Of a stretch of 64,000 bases of DNA, positions 36,325-50,114 are shown piece by piece (position 1 is the stretch's first letter; each line of letters begins with the position of its first letter). The DNA comes from Mycolicibacterium sp. CBMA 234. Lineage in GTDB: Bacteria; Actinomycetota; Actinomycetes; Mycobacteriales; Mycobacteriaceae. Position numbers and translations under genes: made by a program. The stretch covers positions 310,001 to 374,000 of the forward strand of contig NZ_MPKW01000001.1 in NCBI RefSeq assembly GCF_009729415.1. The letters run 5' to 3'. Under the pieces are notes generated by a model, which made no database searches, was not told the DNA's origin, and was given only the letters and a program-made list of their open reading frames with translations.

Positions 36325-39300
36325 TCATGTCGAAATCGCCGTCGAAATCGCCTCCCCCAGGCGTTCTGCCAATGCTCGAACATTCGTGATGTCCGACGAA
36401 CCGATCCGGACCCCCGTCTCGGCCTCGATACGTGTCCGCAGTTCAAGCGCCCCGAGCGAGTCCAGGCCATACTCGGCCAAAGGACGGTCGGGATCGACAG
36501 ATCGCCTAAGTATCATAGACATAGCGTCCGTGATCAGGCGCCTCAGCCGAGCTGGCCGCTCTTCCTCTGACAGGGCGTGGAATTCCGTCAGGAATTCACT
36601 GGTGCCCGCACCCCCCCGCCCGATGTTGGCAAACGACTCGGCAAACTTGCTGGTCTGCGCGAACGCCACCAGCCAGTCGGCGCCGGCCACCGGCGCATAG
36701 CCGGCGTAGGCGCGGTCGTGGCGGATGATCGCGTCGAACGCGTATGCGCCGTCCTCCGGATCGATCGCCATGGCTTCGTCGGCGGCCATGTCCTGACCGG
36801 CGCCGATCTTGGCCCACGCACCCCAAGCGATGGCAGTGGCCGACAGCCCCTGCGCCCGGCGCCACTGAGTGAACGCGTCCAGCCAGCTGTTGGCGGCGGC
36901 GTACGCTGCCTGACCCGGTGAGCCGACCATGGCGGCGGCCGACGAGAACGAGCAGAACCAGTCCAAGTCGGAGCCCGCGGTCGCCTCGTGCAGGTACCAC
37001 GCGCCGTACACCTTCGGGGCCCAGTCGCGCTGGATCAGCTCGTCGGTGATGTTCGGCAACGTCGCGTCCTCGACCACGGCAGCGCCATGCAGCACACCGC
37101 GCAGCGGCTTGCCGGTGGACTCTGCCGCGGCGACCAGGCGGGCCGCAGTCTCGGCGGCGGCGATGTCGCCGAGCACCACCTCGACCTCGGCGCCCTTGCT
37201 TCGGACCGCCTCGATGGCTTGGACCGTCTGTGCGCTCGGCTCTGAACGGGCGTTGAGCACGATGCGTCCGCAGCCGCCCGCCGCCAGCTTCTCGGCCAAG
37301 AACAGACCGAGGCCGCTGAGGCCACCGGTGACGATGTACGAACCGTCGGGCCGGTATGCCGGAGCGTTCTCGGGCGACAGCACCGCATCGAACTCCCCGG
37401 TGTGCGGGATGTCGAGCACCAACTTGCCGGTGTGGCCCGCCGCGCCCATCACGCGGATCGCGGTCGCAGCGTCGCTCAGCGGGTAGTGCGTCGTGTCCGG
37501 CACCGGCAGCACGCCGTCAGCGATCTGTCCGAAGATGGTCTCCAGCATGCCGCGCGTGACGTCGGGGTTCGTCAGCGTCAGCAGCGCCAGGTCCAGGGCG
37601 TAGAACGACAGGTTCCGGCGGAACGGGAACAGCCCCATCCGGGTATCGCCGTAGATGTCGCGCTTGCCGATCTCGACGAACCGGCCACCGAAGGTCAGCA
37701 GCTCGACACCTGCGCGCTGCGCTGCACCCGGCAGCGAGTTCAGCACCACGTCGACGCCGTAGCCGTCGGTGTCGCGCCGGATGTCCTCGGCGAAAGCCGT
37801 GCTACGGGAATCGTAAACATGCTGAATTCCCCAGCTGCGCAACAGATTCCGACGATCGTCACTACCAGCGGTGGCGTAGATATCGGCACCTGCGGCACGC
37901 GCGATGGCGATGGCGGCCTGTCCCACCCCACCGGTGGCGGAGTGGATCAGCACCTTGTCGCCGGCCTGAATGCGCGCCAGGTTGTGCAGGCCGTACCACG
38001 CGGTGGCATGCGCACTGGGCACCGCCGCCGCGCTGCCCTCGGGCAGGTCGTCCGGAATCTTCACGGCGAGGTTGGCATCGCACGTGACGAACGTCTTCCA
38101 GGCACCAGTGAGCGAGATACCCGCGACCCGGTCACCGATCTGATGATCGGTGACGCCCGGCCCGACCGCCGTGACCACACCGGCGAAGTCCGCGCCCGGC
38201 TGCGGCATCCGGCCCTCGAAGCTCGGGTAGCGACCGTAGGCGACGAGCACGTCGGCGAAGTTCAGGTTCGACGCAGCGACCGACACCTCGATCTGGCCCG
38301 GTCCCGGAGCGACGCGCTCATAGGCGGCCAGCTCCGCCGACGACAGGTCGCCGGGCGTCCGGATTTGCAGCTGCATGCCGTCGGTCTCGGGACGCACGAC
38401 GCAGGTGCGACGTTCCTCGGGCTGCAGTTGGCTCAGATTGAGGCGCGCGGTGTACCAGTCACCCGACCGCCAGGCCGTCTCGTCCTCTTCCGAACCGGAC
38501 AGCAGCTCGCCGGCCACCTGGGCGGCGTCGGTCGTGCCGTCCAGATCGACCTGAGTCGGCCGCATTGCCGGGTACTCCATGCCGATGGCCCGCATGAAGC
38601 CGCGGATGCCGCCCTGCTCCAGGTTCGGCACGTCGCCGGAGACGACGGTGCGCGCTCCGCGGGTCAGCACGTACAGCCGGGCGGGCTGGCCGGGCACGTC
38701 GGGCAGCCCGCGCACGATATGCACCAACTGCTCAACTTGAGCGCCACCGCGCTGCGCGGTCTGTTCGGTCGTGGCCCCGTCTTGCCCGGCGGTGACGACG
38801 ACGACGCCCTTGAACGGCTTGGCCGTCAACGTCGCCTGCAGTGCTTCCAGCTTCTCCGCGTGATCGGCGTCGGCCGGCCACGCCATGGTGGACACCTCGG
38901 CCTCGTCGGCCTGCAGCGACTCCGAGAGCTTCTCGGTGAGGCTGTCGGCATCGGCAGCCGTCGAGACCAGCAGCCAGCGACCCGGATCGACTCCGTTCGC
39001 CGCGGGTGCGTCCTGCGTCCGCCATTCGATGTTCAGCAGCCGCTCGCCCAGCAACCGCTCCCGCTGGCCCTCCTCGGACACGCCGGTTCCCAGGCGCAGC
39101 CCGATCACCGACAGCAGCACCGCACCGTGCTCATCGAGCACGTCGATGTCAGCCTCGACCGCGGTCGGGCTGAGGGCGCCGAGCTTCACGTAGCAGTAGT
39201 GCGCGTTGCGGGTCGACTCATAGGCCCGCAGCTTGGCGACGCCCAACGGCAGCATCAGTGCGCCGGTGGTGTCGCTATGCAGCGCGGGATGCGCGGCCAC

Positions 39301-42300
39301 GGCCTGGAAGCAGGCATCCAGCAGCGCCGGGTGCACGCTGTAAGCGCTCTGCTGCGACCGGATGGCACCGGGCAGCGCGACCGTGGCAAGCACCGTGTTG
39401 CCACCGGCCGTGTGGGCCGAGGTCAAACCGGAGAACGCCGGGCCGTACTGGATGCCGCGGTCGGAGAACCAGGCACGCAGGTCACCGCCGTCGACATCCT
39501 GGGTGTGGGCCGCAACCAGCTTGGCCAGGTTGTAAGCGGGACGGGTGGCGTCGTCGTCGATGGCGTGCAACGTCGCCCCGGCACGGCGGACCTGCTCGCC
39601 GTCTTGGTAGGTCTCGACGAGGAAGTCGATATCGCCCGACGGCACCGCAGTGGCCACGGCCGATACGGCGGTCTCGTCCTCGAGCAGCAGCATGGCCTCG
39701 AACGTGACGCCTCGAACCTCGGACGCCTCGCCCAGCACTTCGCGGGCGGCGCCGAGCGCCATTTCGCAGTACGCGGCACCCGGCAGGGCGGCCACGTTGT
39801 GCACCTGGTGGTCCCCCAGCCACGGCTGCGTGCCGGTGCCGATGTCGGACTGCCAAACGTGGCGCTCCGGCTCTTCGGGGAGCCGCACATGTGCACCGAG
39901 CAGCGGGTGCACGGCCAGCGAGGCACCGCCCGGGGCCTGCTCATGCGGGTCACGCGTCAGGATCAGGTGGGTGCGGGTCCAGGTCGGCAGCGGCACGTCG
40001 ACCAGGGCGCCGTCCGGGTACATCGCGGAGAAGTCGATGGCCGCGCCGGCGATGTGCAGGTCGGCGACGACCTCACGCAGCCCGTTCGGCACGTCCTGCT
40101 CGCGGCGCATCGCAGCCAGAGCGACGATGCCGATGTCCTGGCTGGTGGCGTTCTGGTTGACCGCATGCACCAGCAGCGGGTGCGGGGCCAGCTCGATGAA
40201 CACCCGGAAGCCGTCATCGAGGGCGGCCTGCACGGCGGCGCCGAAGCGAACCGTGTGGCGCAGGTTGTCCACCCAGTAGTCGGCGTCGTAGTCCGCGGGG
40301 TCGCGCGGGTCGTACTGCGTGGCCGAGTAGTACGGGACCTTCGGCTCGTCGGGCTCGAGGTCCTCGAGCGCTTCTGCGAGCTCGTCGAGAATCGGGTCGA
40401 CCTGCGGGGTGTGCGACGCCACGTCGACGGCCACCTCGCGGGCCATGACGCCCCGCTCGTCCCATTCCTTGACCAGGTTGCGGATGGCGTCCTTGTCGCC
40501 GCCGACGACAGTCGACTGCGGCGACGCCACCACGGCGAGCACGACATCACTGACGCCGCGGGCACCGAGCTCGGAGAGCACCTGCTGCGCGGGCAGCTCG
40601 ACCGAGGCCATGGCGCCCGAGCCGGACACCTTGAGCATGAGGTTGGAACGACGGCAGATCACCTTGACGCCGTCGGCCAGCGACAGCGCGCCGGAGACGA
40701 CGGCAGCAGCCGACTCACCCATCGAGTGGCCGATGACCGCGCCGGGCAGCACACCGTATGACTTCAGCGTGGCGGCGAGCGCCACCTGGATGGCGAACAC
40801 CGCGGGCTGAATCCGGTCGATGCCCGTCACCGTCTCACCCGAGGTGATGGCCTCGGTGAGGGAGAAGCCCGACTCGGCGGCGATCAGCGGTTCGATCTCG
40901 GCGATGGTGGCCGCGAACACGGGTTCGGCCGCCAGTAGACCGGCGCCCATGGCCGCCCACTGCGAGCCCTGTCCCGAGAAGACCCAAACCGCGCCGTGGT
41001 CGCCCTTGCCGGCCGAGCGCTGGTAGGGGGCGTCACCGTCGGCGACGTCGCGCAGCGCCTGGACCAGACCGGCGGCATCCTCGGCGAGGACCGCGGTGCG
41101 CACCGGGCGGTGGGCCCGGCGCCGGGCCAGCGTGTAGGCGGTGTCACCCAGGTGCAGGCTGTCGCCCTTGGCGTCCGCCCAGTCGGCCAGCTTGCCGGCG
41201 GTGCGGCGCAGCTCTTCGGCCGAGGTCGACGACACCGGGAACAGCAGCTTGCCGGAGAGCGCCTGGCCCTCGGATTCGACAGTGCGCGGGGACGACTGCG
41301 CGGGGGCCTGCTCGACCACAGCGTGCACGTTGGTGCCCGACAGTCCGTACGCCGACACGGCAGCACGGCGCGGATGATCCGCGGTGGCCGGCCACGGCAC
41401 GAGCTCCGTGGGCACGAACAGGCCGGTCTTGATGGCCGCCATCTCGGCGGGCATCTCGTTGAAGTGCAGGTTCTTCGGCACTTCGCCGTGCTGGAGCGCC
41501 AGCACGGCCTTCATCAGGCCAACCGCGCCCGAGGCCGACTGTGCGTGCCCGAAGTTGGACTTCGCCGAGCCCAGCACGACCGGCCCGTCGATGCCGTAAA
41601 CCGTTGCCAGACTTGAGTATTCGATCGGATCGCCAACCGGCGTCCCGGTGCCGTGGGCTTCGATGTAGCCAACCGTGGCCGGGTCGACGCCGCCGACGTC
41701 GAGCGCCCGCTTGTAGACCGCCACCTGGGCGTCCGCGCCGGGGGTCGCGATGTTGACGGTGTGTCCGTCCTGGTTGCTCGCGGTGCCGCGAATGACGGCG
41801 AGGATGCGGTCGCCGTCGCGCTGTGCGTCGTCCAGGCGCTTCATCATGAACATGACCGACGCCTCGGCAGAGACGAAGCCGTCCGCGGCGACGTCAAAGG
41901 CGTGGCAGTGGCCAGTCGGCGACAGCATGCCCTGCGCCGAGCCCGACGACATCTTGCGGGGCTCCAGCATGATCGAGACGCCACCGGCAAGGGCGCCGTC
42001 GCTCTCGCCCTCATGCAGGCTGCGGCACGCGTTGTGGATGGCCAGCAGGCTGGACGAGCAGGCCGAGTCGACCGTGTAGGACGGACCGTGGGCGCCCAGA
42101 TGGTAGGAGACGCGACCCGAGGCCAGGCTGAAGTTGTTGCCGGTAAAGCCGTACGGGCCTTCGATGGCGTGGGCGTCGGCCGCGAGCAGCTGGTAGTCGC
42201 CGTGGGTCATACCCACGAACACACCCGTCAGCGAGCCCGCCAGCGATGCCGGATCGATGCCGGCATGTTCCACGGCCTCCCAAGCGGTTTCGAGAACCAG

Positions 42301-42591
42301 GCGGTGCTGCGGATCGATGGCGGTCGCTTCGCGATCACTGATGTTGAAGAAGTCGGCGTCGAAGCCGGCGACGTCATCGATGAAGGCGCCCCATTTGGAG
42401 ACCGAGCGGCCGGGCACGCCCGGTTCCGGGTCGTAGTACTCCTCGGCGTCCCACCGGTCCAGCGGGACCGTAGTAACCAGGTCGTCACCGCGGAGCAGGG
42501 CTTCCCATAACTCCTCTGGCGAACTGATACCGCCAGGAAGTCGGCATGCCATGCCGATGATCGCGACGGGTGTCGTCGGTGACCCACCCAC
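36325..42591 (-). CDS. Mas-like iterative polyketide synthase (KS-AT-DH-ER-KR-ACP)
   Basis: 2,088 residues, normal size for the mycocerosic-acid-synthase family (Mas, Pks2, Pks3/4, Pks5). Domains in order: KS with active Cys in [13 protein letters not shown] (~177) and [12 protein letters not shown] with GHSMGES (~621) and [12 protein letters not shown], the VASH variant associated with methylmalonyl-CoA; DH with [15 protein letters not shown] (~932); ER with [11 protein letters not shown] (~1552); KR with VTGGLSGLG (~1758) and the [20 protein letters not shown] active-site region; ACP with phosphopantetheine Ser in [11 protein letters not shown] (~2045). No thioesterase, as expected when a Pap offloads the chain. 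GTG start at 42591 with GAGAGG upstream. It probably makes a methyl-branched acyl chain. Pks5 (LOS) is suggested by genome position near ileS. Confidence 0.95.
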   Translation of the reverse strand: MGGSPTTPVAIIGMACRLPGGISSPEELWEALLRGDDLVTTVPLDRWDAEEYYDPEPGVPGRSVSKWGAFIDDVAGFDADFFNISDREATAIDPQHRLVLETAWEAVEHAGIDPASLAGSLTGVFVGMTHGDYQLLAADAHAIEGPYGFTGNNFSLASGRVSYHLGAHGPSYTVDSACSSSLLAIHNACRSLHEGESDGALAGGVSIMLEPRKMSSGSAQGMLSPTGHCHAFDVAADGFVSAEASVMFMMKRLDDAQRDGDRILAVIRGTASNQDGHTVNIATPGADAQVAVYKRALDVGGVDPATVGYIEAHGTGTPVGDPIEYSSLATVYGIDGPVVLGSAKSNFGHAQSASGAVGLMKAVLALQHGEVPKNLHFNEMPAEMAAIKTGLFVPTELVPWPATADHPRRAAVSAYGLSGTNVHAVVEQAPAQSSPRTVESEGQALSGKLLFPVSSTSAEELRRTAGKLADWADAKGDSLHLGDTAYTLARRRAHRPVRTAVLAEDAAGLVQALRDVADGDAPYQRSAGKGDHGAVWVFSGQGSQWAAMGAGLLAAEPVFAATIAEIEPLIAAESGFSLTEAITSGETVTGIDRIQPAVFAIQVALAATLKSYGVLPGAVIGHSMGESAAAVVSGALSLADGVKVICRRSNLMLKVSGSGAMASVELPAQQVLSELGARGVSDVVLAVVASPQSTVVGGDKDAIRNLVKEWDERGVMAREVAVDVASHTPQVDPILDELAEALEDLEPDEPKVPYYSATQYDPRDPADYDADYWVDNLRHTVRFGAAVQAALDDGFRVFIELAPHPLLVHAVNQNATSQDIGIVALAAMRREQDVPNGLREVVADLHIAGAAIDFSAMYPDGALVDVPLPTWTRTHLILTRDPHEQAPGGASLAVHPLLGAHVRLPEEPERHVWQSDIGTGTQPWLGDHQVHNVAALPGAAYCEMALGAAREVLGEASEVRGVTFEAMLLLEDETAVSAVATAVPSGDIDFLVETYQDGEQVRRAGATLHAIDDDATRPAYNLAKLVAAHTQDVDGGDLRAWFSDRGIQYGPAFSGLTSAHTAGGNTVLATVALPGAIRSQQSAYSVHPALLDACFQAVAAHPALHSDTTGALMLPLGVAKLRAYESTRNAHYCYVKLGALSPTAVEADIDVLDEHGAVLLSVIGLRLGTGVSEEGQRERLLGERLLNIEWRTQDAPAANGVDPGRWLLVSTAADADSLTEKLSESLQADEAEVSTMAWPADADHAEKLEALQATLTAKPFKGVVVVTAGQDGATTEQTAQRGGAQVEQLVHIVRGLPDVPGQPARLYVLTRGARTVVSGDVPNLEQGGIRGFMRAIGMEYPAMRPTQVDLDGTTDAAQVAGELLSGSEEDETAWRSGDWYTARLNLSQLQPEERRTCVVRPETDGMQLQIRTPGDLSSAELAAYERVAPGPGQIEVSVAASNLNFADVLVAYGRYPSFEGRMPQPGADFAGVVTAVGPGVTDHQIGDRVAGISLTGAWKTFVTCDANLAVKIPDDLPEGSAAAVPSAHATAWYGLHNLARIQAGDKVLIHSATGGVGQAAIAIARAAGADIYATAGSDDRRNLLRSWGIQHVYDSRSTAFAEDIRRDTDGYGVDVVLNSLPGAAQRAGVELLTFGGRFVEIGKRDIYGDTRMGLFPFRRNLSFYALDLALLTLTNPDVTRGMLETIFGQIADGVLPVPDTTHYPLSDAATAIRVMGAAGHTGKLVLDIPHTGEFDAVLSPENAPAYRPDGSYIVTGGLSGLGLFLAEKLAAGGCGRIVLNARSEPSAQTVQAIEAVRSKGAEVEVVLGDIAAAETAARLVAAAESTGKPLRGVLHGAAVVEDATLPNITDELIQRDWAPKVYGAWYLHEATAGSDLDWFCSFSSAAAMVGSPGQAAYAAANSWLDAFTQWRRAQGLSATAIAWGAWAKIGAGQDMAADEAMAIDPEDGAYAFDAIIRHDRAYAGYAPVAGADWLVAFAQTSKFAESFANIGRGGAGTSEFLTEFHALSEEERPARLRRLITDAMSMILRRSVDPDRPLAEYGLDSLGALELRTRIEAETGVRIGSSDITNVRALAERLGEAISTAIST

Positions 42592-43215
42592 TTAGCTACC
42601 GCCTCTCCGTGCAGTCCGGGCCGACTCCGACACACGCTGTGTCGGGGTGGCTCGCAGACCGCCGCTCAATCTTTGCGAAATCGTCTTTGCCGCTTTAGTC
42701 AAACTGGCTCGAAATCTTACCGGGTCAAATTAACTGATCCGACGAATCGGGGCTACCCGTTTCGGTCGAATCGGTACCAGGCGACCATCTCCACCGGATA
42801 TCCGCAGCACACTCGCTACGGAAGGCCCAACCCACCCGGCGCGCCGTTGCGCAGGGGTTTGGTTCGGAACCTTTTCGAACCAGCCACGGGCCGGAAGCAT
42901 AGCGGTCCGTAGCGAACATCGTTCACCCCAGCACCGCACCCACGCAGACGGCTCGATTGGACAAAAGTTTGCGCAGTTTTGCATTCCGCAATTCGAGCAA
43001 CACAAAGAAAATCCGAAACCCACTGGCTGGCGGCATAAGTACGCATTTCCGGCAATGCTTAGTACGTATGGTACGAAATTTCCGCTGTGACGAACTCCGC
43101 TTGATCCGGGCAAAAAATCAACACGCCAGAGATCTACGTGATTACCCAAGTGCAGGGCCGACGGCAATCGACATCGCATCAAAAACCGTCGCAATTCGCC
43201 TACGCGCAAACTCCG
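42592..43215. other. Intergenic region upstream of the polyketide synthase
   Basis: A 624 bp gap between the polyketide synthase start and the lipL stop, both on the minus strand. The part from about 42,930 to 43,130 is richer in A and T than the flanking genes. Short open frames exist on both strands, but none has a ribosome site, a domain or mycobacterial codon use, so I call no gene. It presumably holds the promoter of the pks operon. I see no strong inverted repeat. Confidence 0.55.
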
Positions 43216-44508
43216 TCAGCCCGCAACGGGTGCCGGATCGACGTACTCCGCACCGAAGTCCGTGACCCGACAGAATCCGTTGCTGCGAGCCTGTGCGACG
43301 CCCCTCCGGACCATTGCCCCGAGCGCCACGAAGCCCGACTGGTCGGCAACCATCAACGGCGTCAACAGGCGGTTGTGCACGAAGCCGAATGCCAATCCGC
43401 GATCGGGGTCCGCCCAGCCGAGTGACCCACCCAGACCCACGTGACCGAAGCCCGGCAGGACGCCCGGGAACGGCATGCCGTGATAGCCGAGGTTGAAGTC
43501 CATCGGCAGGCCCAGACCGAGGTCGGGAAACAGGCTGCCGGGGCCGCGCAGTTGCGCCACGGTGCCCGCGGACAGGAATCGGAGACCGTCGATCTGACCG
43601 CTGTTGGCGATCGCGCCATACAAGCGGCCCAGCGCCCGAGCCGTGGCCACGCCGTTGGCACCCGGCATCTCGGAGTCCAGCAGCGGGGTGTCGCCCTGCG
43701 TCATGGACCGCATGCCGGTGAAGTACATCGAGCCGAGACCACCCGACATCGGCAATGCCGCCAAATGCGGCGCCACCGCGTCGAACAGTGGATTTCGGAT
43801 TCGGAACTGCGGCCCGATGATCTGCGCGGGCCGGGTCGGCGCGTCGGCCGGTGGGCGGCCGAGATACAGACCGTCGATCCCGAGCGGCTCCGCCAACTCG
43901 GTCCGGAACAGCTCGCGCATCCCCTGCCCGGTGACCGCCCGGGCCAGGCCGGACAACAGCCAGCCGTAGGTAATCGCGTGGTACGCCGGCCGTCCCCGCA
44001 TCCAGCTCATCGGGGCGGCGGCCAGGCGCCGCTCCATGAGGCGATGGTCCATCAGCTCGTCCCGGGTGGCACCGTTCAGTTGCGACAGCCCAGCTCGGTG
44101 CCGCATCAGCTGGCGCACCGTCACACCGGCCTTGCCATTGGCCGCGAAGGCGGGCCAATAGTCGGCTACCGGCGCGTCGTAGTGGATGAGGCCACGGTCG
44201 GCCAGCCGGTGGATGACCGTCGATGCCAAACCCTTGGTCGCGGAGAACACCGTGGCACCCGTGTCGGCCTGCCACGGGCGCTCACCCCAGCGGTCTGCCC
44301 ATCCTGTCCAGACGTCGACGACCGGAACGCCGTCCAGGTACACCGACAGCGCGCCACCACCCAGATACCGGCTGGGGAACATCGCGGAGAACGCCCGTAC
44401 AACGAGGGCGAAATTGGGATCAGCGGCGCCTTGAACGCCGTGCGGCAGGGGTCCGCCGGCGGATCGGAGGGGCGCCACGTTGCGCTCCCGGCGAATTGCG
44501 TTGGTCAT
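43216..44508 (-). CDS. lipL: Serine beta-lactamase/carboxylesterase-family protein (LipL-like)
   Basis: About 430 residues. A beta-lactamase-fold esterase with the nucleophile motif FSATKGLAS (SxxK), a downstream YGWLLSGLA tyrosine motif and a HVGLGGSLGWADP motif near the C-terminus. M. tuberculosis LipL (Rv1497) has this type and lies next to meaB (Rv1496), as here. LipL is an esterase with weak beta-lactamase activity. ATG at 44506-44508 chosen (MTNAIRRERN); no ribosome site is obvious. There is no clear signal peptide. Separated from meaB by about 360 bp on the same strand, so probably has its own promoter. Confidence 0.88.
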   Translation of the reverse strand: MTNAIRRERNVAPLRSAGGPLPHGVQGAADPNFALVVRAFSAMFPSRYLGGGALSVYLDGVPVVDVWTGWADRWGERPWQADTGATVFSATKGLASTVIHRLADRGLIHYDAPVADYWPAFAANGKAGVTVRQLMRHRAGLSQLNGATRDELMDHRLMERRLAAAPMSWMRGRPAYHAITYGWLLSGLARAVTGQGMRELFRTELAEPLGIDGLYLGRPPADAPTRPAQIIGPQFRIRNPLFDAVAPHLAALPMSGGLGSMYFTGMRSMTQGDTPLLDSEMPGANGVATARALGRLYGAIANSGQIDGLRFLSAGTVAQLRGPGSLFPDLGLGLPMDFNLGYHGMPFPGVLPGFGHVGLGGSLGWADPDRGLAFGFVHNRLLTPLMVADQSGFVALGAMVRRGVAQARSNGFCRVTDFGAEYVDPAPVAG

Positions 44509-44865
44509 TACCAAAGCATGAACTGTGGGTACCGCGAATCCTCGCCAGTGTTATCAATCTGTTAGCTAAAAAGTCTGGCACTGCAGCCGACGCGATGCGG
44601 AGAAATTGACTTCAAGATCGCAGTTACGCCGGCGTAACCGGTTGCGACCAACAACTCAGATCGCGGTTTGTCGCGGTCACACCAAATAAACGATCCTGGG
44701 CCGAGGTAGCCCGGGCGGCAAGATCGCACTTTCCGCCGCGCACCCGTTCGGCGCTGAATGGTCCGGGAAATGGTTTCGCCAGCGCTTCGAGCAAAACAAT
44801 CGGGGTCTATTTTCGATATTGCGGAGGCGGACCCCACCGGCAACCTCGATCCGACCGCCGCGCGG
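44509..44865. other. Intergenic region between meaB and lipL
   Basis: A 357 bp gap on the minus strand, downstream of meaB and upstream of lipL. No convincing reading frame or strong hairpin was seen. It presumably carries the lipL promoter. M. tuberculosis has no additional gene between the Rv1496 and Rv1497 homologues either. Confidence 0.5.
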
Positions 44866-45840
44866 TCAGCGCGCCAGGTCGATGATGAGGTGCGCCGCCA
44901 GGGTCGGCGTCAACTCACCGTCGCGTACCTGACGTTCCACCTCATCGCGATGCGCTTTGACGGCAGGATTCGACAGCACCCGGTCCAAGACCGTGTCCCG
45001 CACCATCGACCAGGTCCAGTCCACCTGCTGCGCCCGCCGCCGAGCCTCGAATTCACCTGCCGCACTGAGTGTTTCACGGTGCTTGAGCACCGTGTCCCAC
45101 ATCGCGGCCAAGCCGTCGCCGTGCAGAGCGCTCATGGTCAGCACCGGCGGACGCCACAGCGTGTCGCGCGGGTAGATCAACCGGATAGCACCGGAGAGTT
45201 CCCGGGCGGCGGCCTGGGCCTCGATGGCATGCTCGCCGTCGGCCTTGTTCACGACGATGACGTCGGCGAGTTCCAGCACACCCTTTTTGATGCCCTGCAA
45301 CTGATCACCGGTGCGGGCCAACGTCAGGAAGACGAAGGTGTCGACCATGTTGGCCACTGTCACCTCGGACTGCCCGACGCCGACGGTCTCGACCAGCACG
45401 ACGTCGTAGCCGGCCGCCTCGAGCAGCACGATGGTCTCGCGGGTGGCCCTGGCCACGCCGCCCAGCGTGCCGGATGTCGGCGACGGCCGGATGTAGGCGT
45501 CGGGCTGCACGGCCAGCTGAGCCATCCGGGTCTTGTCACCCAGGATCGAACCGCCGGTCCGCGTCGACGACGGATCGACGGCCAGCACCGCGACGCGGTG
45601 CCCCCGCTCAATCAGGTGCATGCCGAGCGCCTCGATGGTGGTCGACTTCCCCACCCCGGGCACGCCGGTGATGCCGACGTGCAAAGCCCGGCCTGCTTCC
45701 GCAGTGAGCTCGAGCAGCAGCTGCTGCGCGGCATCACGGTGATCGGTCCGGGTGGACTCGACCAGCGTGATGGCACGCGACAACGCCGCACGATCACCGG
45801 CTCGGATCCTGGCAGCGAGTTCAGGAACCGGCATCGTCAT
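44866..45840 (-). CDS. meaB: Methylmalonyl-CoA mutase-associated GTPase MeaB
   Basis: 324 residues. G3E-type P-loop GTPase that guards cobalamin loading and protects methylmalonyl-CoA mutase. Walker A is GITGVPGVGKSTTIEALG, then VLAVDPSSTRTGGSILGDKTRM, VLVETVGVGQSE (switch/Walker B) and VVNKADGEHA (base-specific motif). The C-terminal arm is the dimerisation extension. The ATG at 45838-45840 is chosen because GAGG lies at good spacing; GTG at 45849 is an alternative. It lies 10 bp after mutB in a mutA-mutB-meaB operon. Matches Rv1496. Confidence 0.95.
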   Translation of the reverse strand: MTMPVPELAARIRAGDRAALSRAITLVESTRTDHRDAAQQLLLELTAEAGRALHVGITGVPGVGKSTTIEALGMHLIERGHRVAVLAVDPSSTRTGGSILGDKTRMAQLAVQPDAYIRPSPTSGTLGGVARATRETIVLLEAAGYDVVLVETVGVGQSEVTVANMVDTFVFLTLARTGDQLQGIKKGVLELADVIVVNKADGEHAIEAQAAARELSGAIRLIYPRDTLWRPPVLTMSALHGDGLAAMWDTVLKHRETLSAAGEFEARRRAQQVDWTWSMVRDTVLDRVLSNPAVKAHRDEVERQVRDGELTPTLAAHLIIDLAR

Positions 45841-45850
45841 GACCGACACC

Positions 45851-48102
<2,252 letters not shown>

Positions 48103-48106
<4 letters not shown>

Positions 48107-49968
48107 GCCCCCAATCGGGTGAGCAGGGTCGAAAGCGCTTCGACGGCATCGATTTTCATGGTCAGGTAGTCATCAGGAAGAGAGGCCTTGTCGTCGATGT
48201 TCGCGACCGCCTTCTCGGGTCCGGCGAGGTAGACGTGCGTGATACCGGCCGCACGAGCAGCCTTGACGACGGCACTGGCTTCCTCTGCGTACCGGGCGTC
48301 GGTACCGCAGACCACAGCTGCGGCGTGCCCGTCTGCCACAGAGAACACGCCCGCGGCATCGACAGCGCCGGGGTTGACGGCTTCGATACCGCCGGACGCC
48401 AGCAGGTTCGAGGCGAACGTGGTGCGGATGTTGTGCTCGGCCAGCGGCCCGACGGGCAGCAGCACCGCTTGCGGCCGCTTGCCGGTCTTGGCCAGGTAGG
48501 CGTCAGAGCGGTTGCGCAGCGCCTCGAAAGCCGCGGCGTAGCGGACCACGCCTGCGAACGAATCAGTTTGCGCGAGTGGAGTTTCCGCGAGGTTCGGGAA
48601 CTCGTTCACTCCGGTGAGGGCGGTGCGCCGGTGCGCGACGTCGTCGGCACGACGGGCCGCGACCTCGGCGATCTGCGCGCTCAGGTGGTCGCGTGCCGCG
48701 ACGAAGCCGCCACGAGACTCCAACTCCTGGAACTGCTTCCAGGCCTGCTGCGCCAGCTGATCAGTGAGGTCCTCGACGAACCACGAGCCGCCCGACGGGT
48801 CCATGACCCGGCCCAGGTGCGACTCCTCCAGGAGCAGCAGCTGAGTGTTGCGGGCCATGCGGCGGCTGAAAGTAACCGCGGTACCGGGCAATCCGCCGTC
48901 GATGGCGGCGTCGAACGTCTCGACCAGCACGGTGTCCGCGCCGCCGACACCGGCGGCGAAGGCAGCAAGGGTGGTGCGCAGCATGTTCACCCACGGATCG
49001 CGCTGCGACATCATGGCTTTCGAGGTGACTGCGTGAATTGTTGCCGCACCTGCCTCGGAAGCACCGACGACCTCAGCCACGCGAGCCCAAAGTTGCCGGG
49101 CCGCACGGAGTTTGGCGATGGTGGCGAACTGGTCGTCGTCGGCGGCGAACCGGAAGCTGATCTGCCGCAACGCATCCACGGCGGACAGGCCGCTCTCGGT
49201 GAGCAGGCGCAGGTAGGCGACGCCGGCCGCGATGGCACCGGCAAGCTCCAGCGAGGCGCTGGCGCCGAGGTTGTGCAAGGCGGCGGCGTCGACCGTGATG
49301 GCGCGCACTCCCCCGTCGTACTGGGGCAGTTTGGCGGCGGTGGCCACCACGTCGGCTTCGGTCGCCGCAGCGCGGCCCGACAGCGGCGCGGTCAGCGGGT
49401 CGGCCCCGAGGTCGATGGACAGCCGGGCGCGCTGGTCGGCATCGAACGGCTTGACCAGCATCAGCAGCTGATCGGCCGCGGCGGCTACGTCCGCACCGGC
49501 GTCCAGGATCACCGGCACCAGGTCCAGGAACACGCCTTCGAACACACGATCCAGCTGGTCGACGGGTACCCCGCCGTCAGCGCCGACCCGCACGTCGAGC
49601 GCACTGGTGCCGTCGGTGAGAGCGAGCAGGACGGCCCCGTTCATAGTGGCAACGTCGGCGTCCGCTGCAATCGGGAAGGATTCCGTCACCTTCCAACCGG
49701 CCAGCACGTCGCGGTGGGCGTCACCGCCGCGGGTGAACGGCCAGTGGCCCGGCAGCGCCGGCTCGGCCAGCCCGTCCAGGCTGGTGTAGAGGGGCCGGAT
49801 CGGGAATCCGTCATAGGTGGGGGTATCGAGCAGGCGCTCCGGCTCGGGGCCGAGGTCGGCCGGGTCCTTACGAGTACTCTTCGCGAGCACCCCCGCCACC
49901 CCGGCTCGCCAGTTGTCCCGGCGGGCTTCGATGGTGCCGCCGTTGGCACCAGACTCCTGTACGGACAC
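48103..49968 (-). CDS. mutA: Methylmalonyl-CoA mutase small subunit
   Basis: 621 residues, homologous to MutB but without the cobalamin-binding DxHxxG: the corresponding stretch reads [20 protein letters not shown]. This is normal for MutA, the non-catalytic partner. The barrel keeps [20 protein letters not shown] and [22 protein letters not shown] at 49966-49968 with AGGAG upstream. First gene of the mutA-mutB-meaB operon; its stop overlaps the mutB start. In M. tuberculosis the mazEF4 toxin-antitoxin pair lies between mutB and meaB; it is absent here. Confidence 0.96.
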
Positions 49969-50114
49969 CGCTTCTCCTGTGTTGTTGCAGCGTGTGACTT
50001 ATCACCCGGGATCTCAGGCTAAATGATCGCGGTCACCAGGCAACGCCGTGGTCCGCCCTACGGACAGGCTCCTGACACCAGCGTTTCGCCGACCGCAACG
50101 TACCCTTGGAAAAC

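Noticed and set aside
37402..40761. A 1,119-codon open frame on the plus strand
   Set aside because: It lies wholly antisense to the polyketide synthase, is rich in Arg, Gly, His and Val with no domain, and is a by-product of high GC in the real frame.
36325..42591. Assigning the synthase firmly to TPP (phleic acid) or LOS
   Set aside because: Domain order and motifs are shared by Mas, Pks2, Pks3/4 and Pks5; only phylogeny or chemistry can separate them.
42730..43209. Short frames upstream of the polyketide synthase
   Set aside because: They overlap on both strands, lack codon bias and motifs, and sit in the AT-richer promoter region.
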